DNA from: Chloroflexota bacterium
GTDB lineage: Bacteria > Chloroflexota > UBA11872 > UBA12225 > JAJDUF01
Direction of reading: 5' to 3'
Assembly: GCA_022826725.1 (NCBI GenBank)
Contig: JAJDUF010000020.1
Coordinates: 1-64,000, forward strand
DNA length: 64,000 nt
In this document: piece after piece, positions 34,611 through 42,793 of the stretch
Layout of the letters: every line of letters begins with the position of its first letter
Position numbering within the stretch: position 1 is the stretch's first letter
Notes under the pieces: model-generated
Database searches by the model: none
Told to the model about the DNA's origin: nothing
Seen by the model: the letters and a program-made list of their open reading frames with translations, nothing else
Position numbers and translations under genes: made by a program

Positions 34611-35507
34611 GTGATTATTGACTTTCACCAGCACATCATCGTCAGGCAGAGCACGGACCCGGCCTCCCATCGGACGGCCGAGCACGTCCTCGCTCATCTG
34701 CGCCATCACGGCGGCGGCAAGGCGGTGATTTTGCCCAACGACCGCGGCGAGAGCGTCGCGCCGTCGTTCGAGGGGCAAGGGTCATCGGAATACGATACGG
34801 AGTTGGCGCTGGATGCCTGGCGGCAGTGGCCGGACGAGATCGTGCCGTTCTGCCACGTCAATCCGCTGCGCTACGACGCGCTCGACGCTATCCGGCGCTA
34901 CCACCGGGCGGGAGCGCGGGGCTTTGGCGAGCACAAGGTGCGGCTGGCGTTCGACCACCCGGCGTGTCTGCCCATCTATCGGCTCTGTGGCGAGCTAGGA
35001 TTGCCGGTGCTGATCCACTTCCAGTATGGGGTGTATAGCTACAACTTCGAGGCGGCCGAGGCCGTCTTCCGCGCGTGCCCGGAGACGGTGTTCATCGGGC
35101 ACGCCCAGGCGTGGTGGGCCAACGTCAGCGCCGAGGTGCGGAGCGACTATGACGCGCCGGACTTTGTCGGCTATCCACCGGGGCCGGTCGTGCGCGGGGG
35201 GCTGACCGACCGCTGGTTGGAGGAATACCCGAACGTCTACGGCGACCTATCGGCGGGATCGGGGTGGAATGCACTCACCCGCGACCCGGAGTTCGGCCCG
35301 GACTTCGTGCGGCGGCACCGGTCGAAGCTCCTGTGGGCAACCGATTGTTACTGCCTGGATGGGAAGGGAGCCATGGCCGGGGGCCACACGCAAGAGTGCT
35401 TTGCCGCGCGCACGCTACCCTGGCTGCGAGAGCACTGCGTGTCCGAGGACCACTACGCCGACATCACCTACCGCAACGCCATGCGTCTGCTGGGGCTGGA
35501 GAACTAG
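34611..35507 (+). CDS. Amidohydrolase-2 family protein (paralogue 2)
   Basis: 298 residues, GTG start (MIIDFHQHIIV). It has the same metal-site series as the paralogue at 30544: PFCHVNPLRYDAL, GFGEHKVRLAF, LPVLIHFQYG, VFIGHAQAWW, KLLWATDCYCLDGKG. The two lie in opposite orientation on either side of the LamG/propeller and membrane-protein genes. The stop overlaps the convergent RidA-like gene by 4 bp. Confidence 0.9.
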   Translation: MIIDFHQHIIVRQSTDPASHRTAEHVLAHLRHHGGGKAVILPNDRGESVAPSFEGQGSSEYDTELALDAWRQWPDEIVPFCHVNPLRYDALDAIRRYHRAGARGFGEHKVRLAFDHPACLPIYRLCGELGLPVLIHFQYGVYSYNFEAAEAVFRACPETVFIGHAQAWWANVSAEVRSDYDAPDFVGYPPGPVVRGGLTDRWLEEYPNVYGDLSAGSGWNALTRDPEFGPDFVRRHRSKLLWATDCYCLDGKGAMAGGHTQECFAARTLPWLREHCVSEDHYADITYRNAMRLLGLEN

Positions 35508-35926
35508 GCCGGTACTACGGCGAGGGCGCTGATCTCGACCAGCCAGTCGGGCGCGGCAAAGTCGCTGATCTCGACCATCGTCGCGGTCGGATACGGCTGC
35601 TTCAGGACCTCGGCGCGCACCTTAGTGACCAGGGGACGGTGGCTGATGTCGCGGAGGTAGAGGGTCATCTCGGCGATGTGCTCCAGCCCACCGCCGGCCG
35701 CTGCCAAGAGCGCCTGGATGTTGGCGAACACCTGCCGTACCTGGGCCTCCGGGTCCTCCACGCCCACGACATTCCCCGCGGCGTCGGTCGGTCCCTGGCC
35801 GGAAACGAATACGAACTGCCCCACGCCTGGCAGGGGCAGGGCGAGGGCCTGGGTATATTGGGCGCCCGGTGTCGCTACTTGATCGGTGAGCACCGGCCGC
35901 AGGAGTGAGCCGTGCGCTGTGGACAT
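35504..35926 (-). CDS. RidA/YjgF family protein lacking the usual active-site arginine
   Basis: 140 residues with a normal family fold: FVFVSGQGPTDAAGNVVG, QVRQVFANIQALLAAAGGGL, EHIAEMTLYLRD and LVEISALAVVPA. In RidA imine deaminases the C-terminal strand has P-x-R before the EI motif; here it reads PTATMVEISDFAAPDW, with Ala or Thr at that place. So classic 2-iminopropanoate deaminase activity is doubtful. It may bind a different small molecule. An AGGAG lies before the ATG (minus strand). Confidence 0.88.
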   Translation of the reverse strand: MSTAHGSLLRPVLTDQVATPGAQYTQALALPLPGVGQFVFVSGQGPTDAAGNVVGVEDPEAQVRQVFANIQALLAAAGGGLEHIAEMTLYLRDISHRPLVTKVRAEVLKQPYPTATMVEISDFAAPDWLVEISALAVVPA

Positions 35927-36002
35927 GGGAGTCGTCTCCTCTCCGTTCGATCAGCGTTACGTAGTGCGGTAAGTGGTTAGGGGCAGGTCCGGGTTAAGCC
36001 GT

Positions 36003-36130
36003 AGGAGCGCAACATGGTACGCCCGTCTCCCCCTCTCCACATGGTGGAGAGGGGGCCGGGTGATGGGCCAAAGCCGCACCACACCTGGCACTATCCGTGC
36101 GGCTTTGGCCCGTCAGGGGGTGAGGCCCAT
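36003..36130. repeat. Repeat cluster E-B, with B interrupted by a 55-bp palindrome
   Basis: E, diverged: GGAGCGCAACATGGTACGCC (36003-36022). B: CCCCTCTCCACATGGTGGAG, AGGGGGCCGGG (36030-36060), then the insertion, then GGGGGTGAGG (36116-36125). Confidence 0.75.
36061..36115. mobile_element. Second copy of the 55-bp palindromic element
   Basis: TGATGGGCCAAAGCCGCAC and GTGCGGCTTTGGCCCGTCA bracket the loop CACACCTGGCACTATCC. It differs from the 30190 copy in only three positions (C to T, C to A, T to C) and sits in the same point of a B repeat. Confidence 0.7.
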
Positions 36131-36174
36131 CCTGCTCATCCGTGCATCCTGCAAATCCTGATACAGACAAAAAC

Positions 36175-37572
36175 CTACCCCTGCGCCTGGACAATCTCCT
36201 GGCCCAGCGCCAACGCGGTATCAATCAGCACCGCCTCCGCTTCGGGCGCAAAGGCCGCCGGACGGCGGTAGCCGCTGTAGGCGGTGGATGGCTCGTACCC
36301 ACGCTCGAAGATCGTGCTGGCCGTGCAGAGGTAGCCGACGTTGCCGTTGGTGTAGCCCAGGGTCAGCACCTGCTCGCCTTGCTCCGGTTGGGCGAGGCCC
36401 AAGTCCGCGAAACCGCGCTCGATGGACAGCCCGATTTCCAACTGCGTCTCGCCCGGAGTGGTCACCAGCCAGTGCGGACCGAGCCGCATGACCTGCACTT
36501 CGGCCGTGTCGGTCGTCGGGAGGCTGCCGTCTTGTTCCAATTGGGCCAGCATTAGGTTTGCCCAGCCACTCCGCCGCCCATCCGCCGCGGCTGCCCGCAA
36601 CTCGGCTTCGCTGGGGATGGTGCCGTAGGGCAGCGAGACCTCGCGCCGGGCGACGGCAATCGCTCCGACCGGCTCGCTGACGACGCGCTCCGCCGTCTGT
36701 ACCACCTCCGAGCCGAGCAGCCGACCGAGCACCAGTAGCTCGTGGTCCGTGGCACCGCGAAAGCTCTCGTCGGAACGCAGGAGGTGCGGTCGGATGTTGC
36801 CGAAACAGCCAGGCAGGAACAGGGCTTTGGCTCCGGCGCCGCCGTTGGCCTGGTAGACGCTTTCGACGACGCGACGCGCCGACCCGGGGTAGTCGGCGCT
36901 GAAGCGATAGTTATCGCCGCCCAAGGTGGTGGCGTGGCAGACGTAAGAGAACAGCACGGCGAGCGGGTCGCTCTGCGGCAACGGCCGGCTGCCCAAGGTG
37001 CCAACCGGCGCCGGCGCCGAGGCGGGATCCACGCGCAGCACGCGCACGCGCTTATCCACAATGCCTTGGCGGTTGGGCCGCATCGCCGTGTTGCCGTCCG
37101 GTGTGCGGAGGCGGCGGTTGACGTTGATGTCTACCATGCCCTCGCCCACGCCGAGCGTGACCGGTTGCATGGCGCGGCTGGCCTCGCCGACGACTGCGCC
37201 GAGCGTCTGCTCCACCGTGCGTTGATATTCGTCGTCCTCCGGCAGGTGACTCAGCCGTTGGACCGAGGGGCTGGCGTGCGTGTGCGAGCAGGCCACCATG
37301 ATATTGTCTTCCGGCACACCGCTGGCCGCCGCGGCGCTGGCCCGGATACGGTGAACCGAGGCGCACTCCGGTCCCTCGAAGGCGTATTCCAGCCCGATGA
37401 GATCGGCCGTGACGATGGCGGCCTGCGTGCTGCCGTCGTCGAAGACGATGGCGCGGGTCTCCAGAGGATCGAGCGTACCCGTTGACGGGCCGCGATCATA
37501 GCCCTGCAGCTGCATCGGCCGCTCCGGGGTAATAATCGCAGCGGCGGTACCGGCGCTCAATGTTGTTGCCAT
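36175..37572 (-). CDS. Neutral/alkaline ceramidase-like protein
   Basis: 465 residues resembling the N-terminal catalytic domain of neutral/alkaline non-lysosomal ceramidases. Landmarks: opening GTAAAIITPERPMQLQGYDR, VACSHTHASPSVQ (zinc His pair), PLAVLFSYVCHATTLGGDN, FLPGCFGNIRPH, and LTLGYTNGNVGYL with EPSTAYSGY. The Ig-like C-terminal domain is absent and there is no signal peptide, so a cytoplasmic hydrolase of an N-acyl compound is more likely than a secreted ceramidase. Last gene of a leftward cluster. Confidence 0.83.
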   Translation of the reverse strand: MATTLSAGTAAAIITPERPMQLQGYDRGPSTGTLDPLETRAIVFDDGSTQAAIVTADLIGLEYAFEGPECASVHRIRASAAAASGVPEDNIMVACSHTHASPSVQRLSHLPEDDEYQRTVEQTLGAVVGEASRAMQPVTLGVGEGMVDINVNRRLRTPDGNTAMRPNRQGIVDKRVRVLRVDPASAPAPVGTLGSRPLPQSDPLAVLFSYVCHATTLGGDNYRFSADYPGSARRVVESVYQANGGAGAKALFLPGCFGNIRPHLLRSDESFRGATDHELLVLGRLLGSEVVQTAERVVSEPVGAIAVARREVSLPYGTIPSEAELRAAAADGRRSGWANLMLAQLEQDGSLPTTDTAEVQVMRLGPHWLVTTPGETQLEIGLSIERGFADLGLAQPEQGEQVLTLGYTNGNVGYLCTASTIFERGYEPSTAYSGYRRPAAFAPEAEAVLIDTALALGQEIVQAQG

Positions 37573-37599
37573 CTGTACGTCTCCTCTCCTCGTCGTCTG

Positions 37600-37635
37600 G
37601 CCCCCCTATGTTCCCCCCGCTCGCGGGGGGCGGGA
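37600..37635. repeat. Family A repeat, reverse orientation
   Basis: GCCCCCCTATGTTCCCCCCG then CTCGCGGGGGGCGGG. Oriented with the leftward gene cluster. Confidence 0.7.
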
Positions 37636-37648
37636 GAAGCTAACTGCG

Positions 37649-38938
37649 CTAACGTTGGGCCAGGGCGCCGGCTTGGGCCGCGACCTTGCGGAACGCCTGA
37701 GCGTACTGCTCGATCAGGTCATCCGCCGGGCGCGTGAGCGCCGGCAGGGTGATCGTGTTGTGGGGCACGTCGGGGTCCTCCGTCACGGGCAGCGTGCCCG
37801 GCCCGTACTGCGGGCGCTCCTCCGGCGCGTGGCTGCGTACTACGTCCCAGAGCAGATCGCCGGTACCGGCCGCATTGCCGGCAAAGACCGGATGCTGGTG
37901 CAAGGGGCGCAGCGTGCCAGCCGCCCCGACCCGGACACCTTCCGCTTGCAGCGCCTCGACCAGCGTAGCGCGATCAATGCCGCCCAATTCCTCGGGATCG
38001 AAGCGCACCCAGCCGCGATGGAACGGCGATTCCACGTAGTCGGGAACCTCGGGAGGCGAGAAGCCGCCGATCTCGGCAATCGCTTGCCCCAGCCGCTCGG
38101 CGTTGCGCCGACGCACCGCGAAGCGCTCGTCCCAATGACTCATCTGCACGACGCCGATGGCCGCGCTGATCGTGGCAATGCGGTACTTCTCGCCAAAGCA
38201 GAAGCTGGCCACGGCACGGTACTGCTCGTCCGGCAAGTCGGCGAGTCGCTCGTAGTGTCCGAGGATGGCGGCCCGCTGGTAGTACTCCGGGTTGCTGGTG
38301 ATGAACATGCCACCCTCGCCGGCGGAGGTGAGCTTGCCGACCTGAAAGCTGATGCCCGCGGCGTCGCCGAGCGTGCCGCACATCCGGCCACGGTGCAGCG
38401 TGCCCTGCGAGACGCAGTTGTCCTCGACGACCTTGAGGTCGTGCCGGCGGGCCACGGCGAGTATTGCGTCCATGTCTACGGGCATCCCGTCCCAATGCAC
38501 GACGACGACGGCCTTGGTGCGCGGCGTGATTCGTAGCTCTACGTCGGCGGGGTCAATGGTCAGGGTGTTGGGGTCTACGTCGGCAAAGACGGGCACGGCG
38601 CCGCAGCCGATGATCGGCACGCAGCTATACGGGTGGGTGGCCGACTGCACGATCACCTCATCGCCGGGTCCCACGCCGACGGCGAATAGGGCCGCGTGTA
38701 GCGCCGACGTGCCGTTGGGATGCGCCAGCGCATACGGGACACCCCAGCGGTCGGCGATGGCGCGCTCCAACTCGTAGATCGGGCCACCCGGCTCCGAGCC
38801 GCCGGACGTTTGGCGGGACCGGATCAGCGCAGTGACCGCCTCGATCTCTTCATCGCCGTAGATCGGCCATTCCGTGTAGTAGTCCTGGTCAATGGTGACT
38901 GCGGGATCGCCACCGAGGAGGGCCAACTGGTCAGACAT
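37649..38938 (-). CDS. DegT/DnrJ/EryC1/StrS family aminotransferase (paralogue 1)
   Basis: 429 residues from the ATG at 38938. PLP-dependent sugar or cyclitol aminotransferase fold. N-terminal LALLGGDPAVTID is like the scyllo-inosose/AHBA branch. Cofactor residues: GTSALHAALFAVGVGPGDEV, VVEDNCVSQGTLHRGRMCG (PLP Asp in VVED replaced context), and the Schiff-base Lys in FQVGKLTSAGEGGMF. It is closest to the next gene (39026), and both keep the MPVDMDAIL and HPVFAGNAAG blocks. It ends 76 bp before the ceramidase-like gene. Confidence 0.9.
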   Translation of the reverse strand: MSDQLALLGGDPAVTIDQDYYTEWPIYGDEEIEAVTALIRSRQTSGGSEPGGPIYELERAIADRWGVPYALAHPNGTSALHAALFAVGVGPGDEVIVQSATHPYSCVPIIGCGAVPVFADVDPNTLTIDPADVELRITPRTKAVVVVHWDGMPVDMDAILAVARRHDLKVVEDNCVSQGTLHRGRMCGTLGDAAGISFQVGKLTSAGEGGMFITSNPEYYQRAAILGHYERLADLPDEQYRAVASFCFGEKYRIATISAAIGVVQMSHWDERFAVRRRNAERLGQAIAEIGGFSPPEVPDYVESPFHRGWVRFDPEELGGIDRATLVEALQAEGVRVGAAGTLRPLHQHPVFAGNAAGTGDLLWDVVRSHAPEERPQYGPGTLPVTEDPDVPHNTITLPALTRPADDLIEQYAQAFRKVAAQAGALAQR

Positions 38939-39025
38939 GCTGCTTGTCACCTCATCCGTTACGTGCCGCTCATTGGCCAAAGGTTCGCACCACCGATTTC
39001 TATAGGATCGTATGGACCTGGCGTG

Positions 39026-40345
39026 TCAGCGGCCCACCAGAGCGTCGGCTTGGGCCGCGATCTTGCGGAAGGCCGTCGCGTACTGGCCGATCAACTCGTC
39101 CGCCGGGCGGGCAAACGTCGGTAGCTGGAGCGTATTATGAGGCACATCCAGGTCCTCTGTCACCGGCAAGGTGCCCGGTCCGTAGCGGGGCCGTTCCTGG
39201 ACGGTCACGCCGAGCGCCTCCCAGAGCAGGTCGTCGGCACCGGCCGCGTTGCCGGCAAAGACCGGGTGCAGGTGCAGCGCGCGCACCAGCTCGGTGTGCG
39301 GGATACTGGTCGCGCCGGTCGCCGGATTGCTGACCTGCGCGCCCTCGGCTTGGAGCGCTGCGATCAAGGTCTCGCGGTCAATGCCGCCAAGCTCTTCAGG
39401 GGTAAAGCGCACCCAGCCCTGATGATACGGCGATTCCACGTAGTCGGGGACGGGGCGGAAGGAGAAGCCGCCGACTTCCTCGATGGCTTGCCCAAGCTGC
39501 TCGGCGTTCCGCTTGCGTCGCGCCATGTGCTCGTCCCAGTGGCGCATTTGCACGGCGCCGATGGCTGCCGTGATCGTGGCGATCCGGTACTTTTCGCCGA
39601 ACGCAAAGCCGGAGACCGTGCGGTACTGGGCGTCGGGTAGGCCCTGAAGCCGCTCGTAGTGACCACGGCTGGCGGCCCGCTGATACACCTGCGGGTCATC
39701 GGTAAAGAAGACGCCGCCCTCACCGGCGGAGGTGAGCTTGCCGTGCTGGAGGCTGATCGCGCCGGCGTCGGCGAGCGTGCCGCACATCCGGCCGCGGTGC
39801 AGGGTGCTTTGCGACACGCAGTTGTCTTCGACTATGCGGAGGTCGTGGCGCCGGGCAACGTCGAGCAGAGTATCCATATCGGCGGGCATACCGCTCCAAT
39901 GTACGACCAAGATGGCCTTCGTGCGCGGGGTGATCCGGCGCTCGACATCCGCCGGGTCCAGCAGGCGCGTGTGGGGATCAACGTCGGCAAAGACGGGTAT
40001 GGCGCCGCAACCGACGATAGGGATGCAGCTAAACGGGTGCGTCGCCGACTGGACGATGACTTCATCGCCCGGGACGACGCCGACGCCGAATAGCGCGGCG
40101 TTCAGGGCTGCGGTTCCGCTGTGGTGGGTCAGCACGTACCGCACTCCCCACCGCTCGGCGATGGCCTGCTCTAGCTGGGCAATCGGGCCGGCCGGGTCGT
40201 AGTGGGCGCTGGAGAGGCCGGAATTGCGGATCAGCGCGCTAACCGTTTCGACCTCTTCCTCGGTGTAAATCGGCCACTGCGCGTAGTAGGTGTGGTCCAG
40301 GGTGATGGCCGGGGTGCCGCCCAAGATTGCCAACCGCTCGCGCAT
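39026..40345 (-). CDS. DegT/DnrJ/EryC1/StrS family aminotransferase (paralogue 2)
   Basis: 439 residues, ATG 40345 (LAILGGTPAITLD). Schiff-base Lys in LQHGKLTSAGEGGVFF; PLP-pocket segments GTAALNAALFGVGVVPGDEV and IVEDNCVSQSTLHRGRMCG. It shares most blocks with the protein at 37649 (FGEKYRIATI, HQGWVRF, RYGPGTLPVTEDLDVPHNT), so the two arose by tandem duplication. 39 bp separates it from paralogue 3 upstream, consistent with one transcript. Confidence 0.9.
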   Translation of the reverse strand: MRERLAILGGTPAITLDHTYYAQWPIYTEEEVETVSALIRNSGLSSAHYDPAGPIAQLEQAIAERWGVRYVLTHHSGTAALNAALFGVGVVPGDEVIVQSATHPFSCIPIVGCGAIPVFADVDPHTRLLDPADVERRITPRTKAILVVHWSGMPADMDTLLDVARRHDLRIVEDNCVSQSTLHRGRMCGTLADAGAISLQHGKLTSAGEGGVFFTDDPQVYQRAASRGHYERLQGLPDAQYRTVSGFAFGEKYRIATITAAIGAVQMRHWDEHMARRKRNAEQLGQAIEEVGGFSFRPVPDYVESPYHQGWVRFTPEELGGIDRETLIAALQAEGAQVSNPATGATSIPHTELVRALHLHPVFAGNAAGADDLLWEALGVTVQERPRYGPGTLPVTEDLDVPHNTLQLPTFARPADELIGQYATAFRKIAAQADALVGR

Positions 40346-40384
40346 CGCTTGCCTCGCTCTCCGAGATCGTCTGTCCCGGCTGCC

Positions 40385-41653
40385 CTACAGTAATGCGCTG
40401 GCATTGGCGGCCACCTTGCGGAAGGCCGCGACGTACTGGTCCAGTAGCTCCGGGGTGGGTTGTGTGAACCGCGGAAGCGACACACGATTGACGGGCGGGT
40501 CTTCCGTGATGGGCAGCGTGCCGGGGCCGTACCGCACGCGAGCCGCGGACTCGGCGTTGTCCGGGTGCTCGAATGCCCAATGCTTGCGCTCGACGAACAG
40601 TGGCTGCGTGTGGAGGCCACCGCGGTGGCGCAGCCGCGTGGCCGTGCCCAAGCGGGCACCCTCGGCCTGCAACGCTTGGGTAAAGCGATCGGCGGGCAGG
40701 CCGCCAAGCTCGTCCGGGTCGTAGATCATAAAGGGCGAGCGATAGTAGACGCGCTCGACGTGATCGGGCATCGGCGGCACCGAGAAGCCGGGAATCTCGC
40801 TCACCTGGTCATAGAGATACTGGATGCCGGCGTTGCGCCGGGCGTTGCGCTCATCGAGCTTGGCCAGGGCTACGCGGCCGATGGCCGCGTGAATCGGGCT
40901 AATGCGGTACTTGAAGCCGAAGCCGGTATGCTCGAAACGGCTATCTTCGTGATCCAGGTCTCCGATCCGCTCGTAGTGTCCCAGCAACACCGCGCGGTCG
41001 TAATACTGCTTCTCGTTGGTGGTGAACAAGCCGCCCTCGCCGGAGGGCATGACCTTGCTGGTCTGCATGGAGAAGCCGGCCACGTCGCCCCAGGAACCGA
41101 TTTTGCGGCCGCGGAAGCTGGACCCGTGCGCGTGGGAGGCGTCCTCAATCAGCTTGAGGCCGTACCGCTGGGCCAAGTCGGTAAAGCCGTCCATGTCGCA
41201 GGGCATCCCGCCGCGGTGACAAACCACGATGGCTTTGGTGCGCGGCGTGATGCGACCTTCCGCCGCTGCCGGATCGAGGTTCAGGAACACCGGCTCCACG
41301 TCCGCGAAGACGGGAATGGCGCCCACGGTGAGGACCGGCACCGCGGTGGCCCAATAGCTCGTGGCCGGGCAGATCACCTCGTCACCGGGGCCGATGCCCA
41401 ACGCAAAGGCGCAGGCATGGAGCGCCGCCGTGCCATTGTTGTGGGCCAGAGCGTAGTTGACACCGATGTAGGCGGCGAACTCCGCTTCCAGCTCGTCGCG
41501 GATGGGGTGATTCGACCATTCGCCACTGCCGGCGACCTCGGCCACGGCATCAAGCTCTTCCTGCTCGACCAGCGGCCATTTCATGGCCTCGGTCTGATCG
41601 AGCGTGATGGCGGGATCACCGCCGAGCAGCGCCAGTGTCCTTGCTGCTGTCAT
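40385..41653 (-). CDS. DegT/DnrJ/EryC1/StrS family aminotransferase (paralogue 3)
   Basis: 422 residues from the ATG at 41653 (TLALLGGDPAITLDQTEAM); the frame extends to 41800 only by reading through repeats. Lys in FSMQTSKVMPSGEGGLF; LIEDASHAHGSSFRGRKIG is the more canonical PLP-Asp/His pocket and differs from paralogues 1 and 2. AICPATSY-type segment EVICPATSYWATAVPVL. It is the most divergent of the three, so a different substrate is likely. Family members add amino groups to keto-sugars or keto-cyclitols. Confidence 0.9.
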   Translation of the reverse strand: MTAARTLALLGGDPAITLDQTEAMKWPLVEQEELDAVAEVAGSGEWSNHPIRDELEAEFAAYIGVNYALAHNNGTAALHACAFALGIGPGDEVICPATSYWATAVPVLTVGAIPVFADVEPVFLNLDPAAAEGRITPRTKAIVVCHRGGMPCDMDGFTDLAQRYGLKLIEDASHAHGSSFRGRKIGSWGDVAGFSMQTSKVMPSGEGGLFTTNEKQYYDRAVLLGHYERIGDLDHEDSRFEHTGFGFKYRISPIHAAIGRVALAKLDERNARRNAGIQYLYDQVSEIPGFSVPPMPDHVERVYYRSPFMIYDPDELGGLPADRFTQALQAEGARLGTATRLRHRGGLHTQPLFVERKHWAFEHPDNAESAARVRYGPGTLPITEDPPVNRVSLPRFTQPTPELLDQYVAAFRKVAANASALL

Positions 41654-41709
41654 CTTTCTCCCCTGTCTGTGTGCGACAAGATGGTACACCGATCTCCGGA
41701 GCAAGGCCA

Positions 41710-41792
41710 GCCCCCCTACGGTCCCCCCGCTGCGGCGGGGGGCCGGCGTATTCCCTCCCCCGTCGCAACGGAGGAGGGTGAGGGTGGGAGCG
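41710..41792. repeat. Family A and C-like repeats, reverse orientation
   Basis: GCCCCCCTACGGTCCCCCCG, CTGCGGCGGGGGGCC (41710-41744), then CCTCCCCCGTCGCAACGGAG, GAGGGTGAGGGTGGGAG (41755-41791). The latter is the same hairpin type as at 3490. Confidence 0.7.
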
Positions 41793-41802
41793 ACAACCAT
41801 CG

Positions 41803-42633
41803 CTACGGCAGATCGTGGATGCTCGTGGGCGGCGGCGGGAGCCGGTCTTCACCTTCCCGCAAGCGCAGGGCGTAGCTGTCGGCCTGAATTGCCTGCCGCG
41901 CGACGCGATACAGCCCGGCGGCCGACACGCGGCGCACAATCGCTTCACCGATGACGATCTCGGACTGCGCCCCGGCCCTGATGAGCGGCATATTCATCCG
42001 ATTGAAGTCGGCGGAGCAGGCCATGTTATGCGCCCAGGTCGGCACCGGTCGCTCGCTGCCGTGCTCGTCAATGATCCGGGCGTTCGGTAGCTCAATGAAC
42101 CCGACGTATTCGGGTGCCAGTTCCTCCTCGACGGCCTCGAACGTCGTGTTCGAGCTGTGGGAAACGCCGAGCAGGAGAATCTGGGCGTCCCAGGCAATGA
42201 GCTTCTGGAAGGGGCTTTCCCGGCCGCAGTTGGTCAGCGAATGGGTTGCCGTCAGCTCGGCGGCGCGGCGGCCGAGCGCCGAGACCGACTCCACGACGTG
42301 GTGGCTGCGATGGGTACTGCGCTGGCGGATGACCTCCGCGATGGTGCCTAGCTCCGAGGGCGCGTGCCGCACGTCGAATACCGGGTTGGGCGTGCGCTTC
42401 AGCGAGTAGGTGCCGGCCGGGGCCGCGAGGGTGCCCGTCGGCCCCAGGCCGGCCAATAAGGCCGCCACCACGGTCGCCGCGCCACCCTCAACGTAGCCGA
42501 ACTTGCTCAACGAGGAGTGGCAGTAGACGGTATCGCCCGGATGGATGCCCACGCGCCGGAAGCCCTGAAGGAGATCATCGTAGCTCACGTGGAGGCAGCG
42601 GGCGCGGCGGGTTGCGAGGTCCGGCTTGCTCAT
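41803..42633 (-). CDS. AAC(3)-like N-acetyltransferase family protein
   Basis: 276 residues, the Antibiotic_NAT fold. VYCHSSLSKFGYVEGGAATV is the conserved N-terminal block; LAAPAGTYSL, SELGTIAEVIRQRSTHRSHH and LLLGVSHSSNTTFEAVEEE follow. The catalytic-region HP-HS motif of true aminoglycoside acetyltransferases appears as RSHHVVESVSALG, so it need not act on antibiotics. Many environmental members modify amino sugars. It is first in a leftward run with three DegT aminotransferases, which suggests acylation of an amino product. Confidence 0.87.
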   Translation of the reverse strand: MSKPDLATRRARCLHVSYDDLLQGFRRVGIHPGDTVYCHSSLSKFGYVEGGAATVVAALLAGLGPTGTLAAPAGTYSLKRTPNPVFDVRHAPSELGTIAEVIRQRSTHRSHHVVESVSALGRRAAELTATHSLTNCGRESPFQKLIAWDAQILLLGVSHSSNTTFEAVEEELAPEYVGFIELPNARIIDEHGSERPVPTWAHNMACSADFNRMNMPLIRAGAQSEIVIGEAIVRRVSAAGLYRVARQAIQADSYALRLREGEDRLPPPPTSIHDLP

Positions 42634-42793
42634 GGCGGCCCCCTGTAGTCGCGCTATCCAGGCGCATAGTCTACACTTTGAGGGCTACAGCACTCACGGG
42701 ACCCGACTGTAGGGGGAGCAGCCGACCGTAGCGCCTCACCTCAATTGGCATAATTGTGGCGCTCCGGAATCCGTTCCCAATGGACGACGACAC

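Noticed and set aside
41654..41800. N-terminal extension of DegT paralogue 3
   Set aside because: The extension is translated repeat DNA, and the conserved LALLGG opening begins right after the ATG at 41653.
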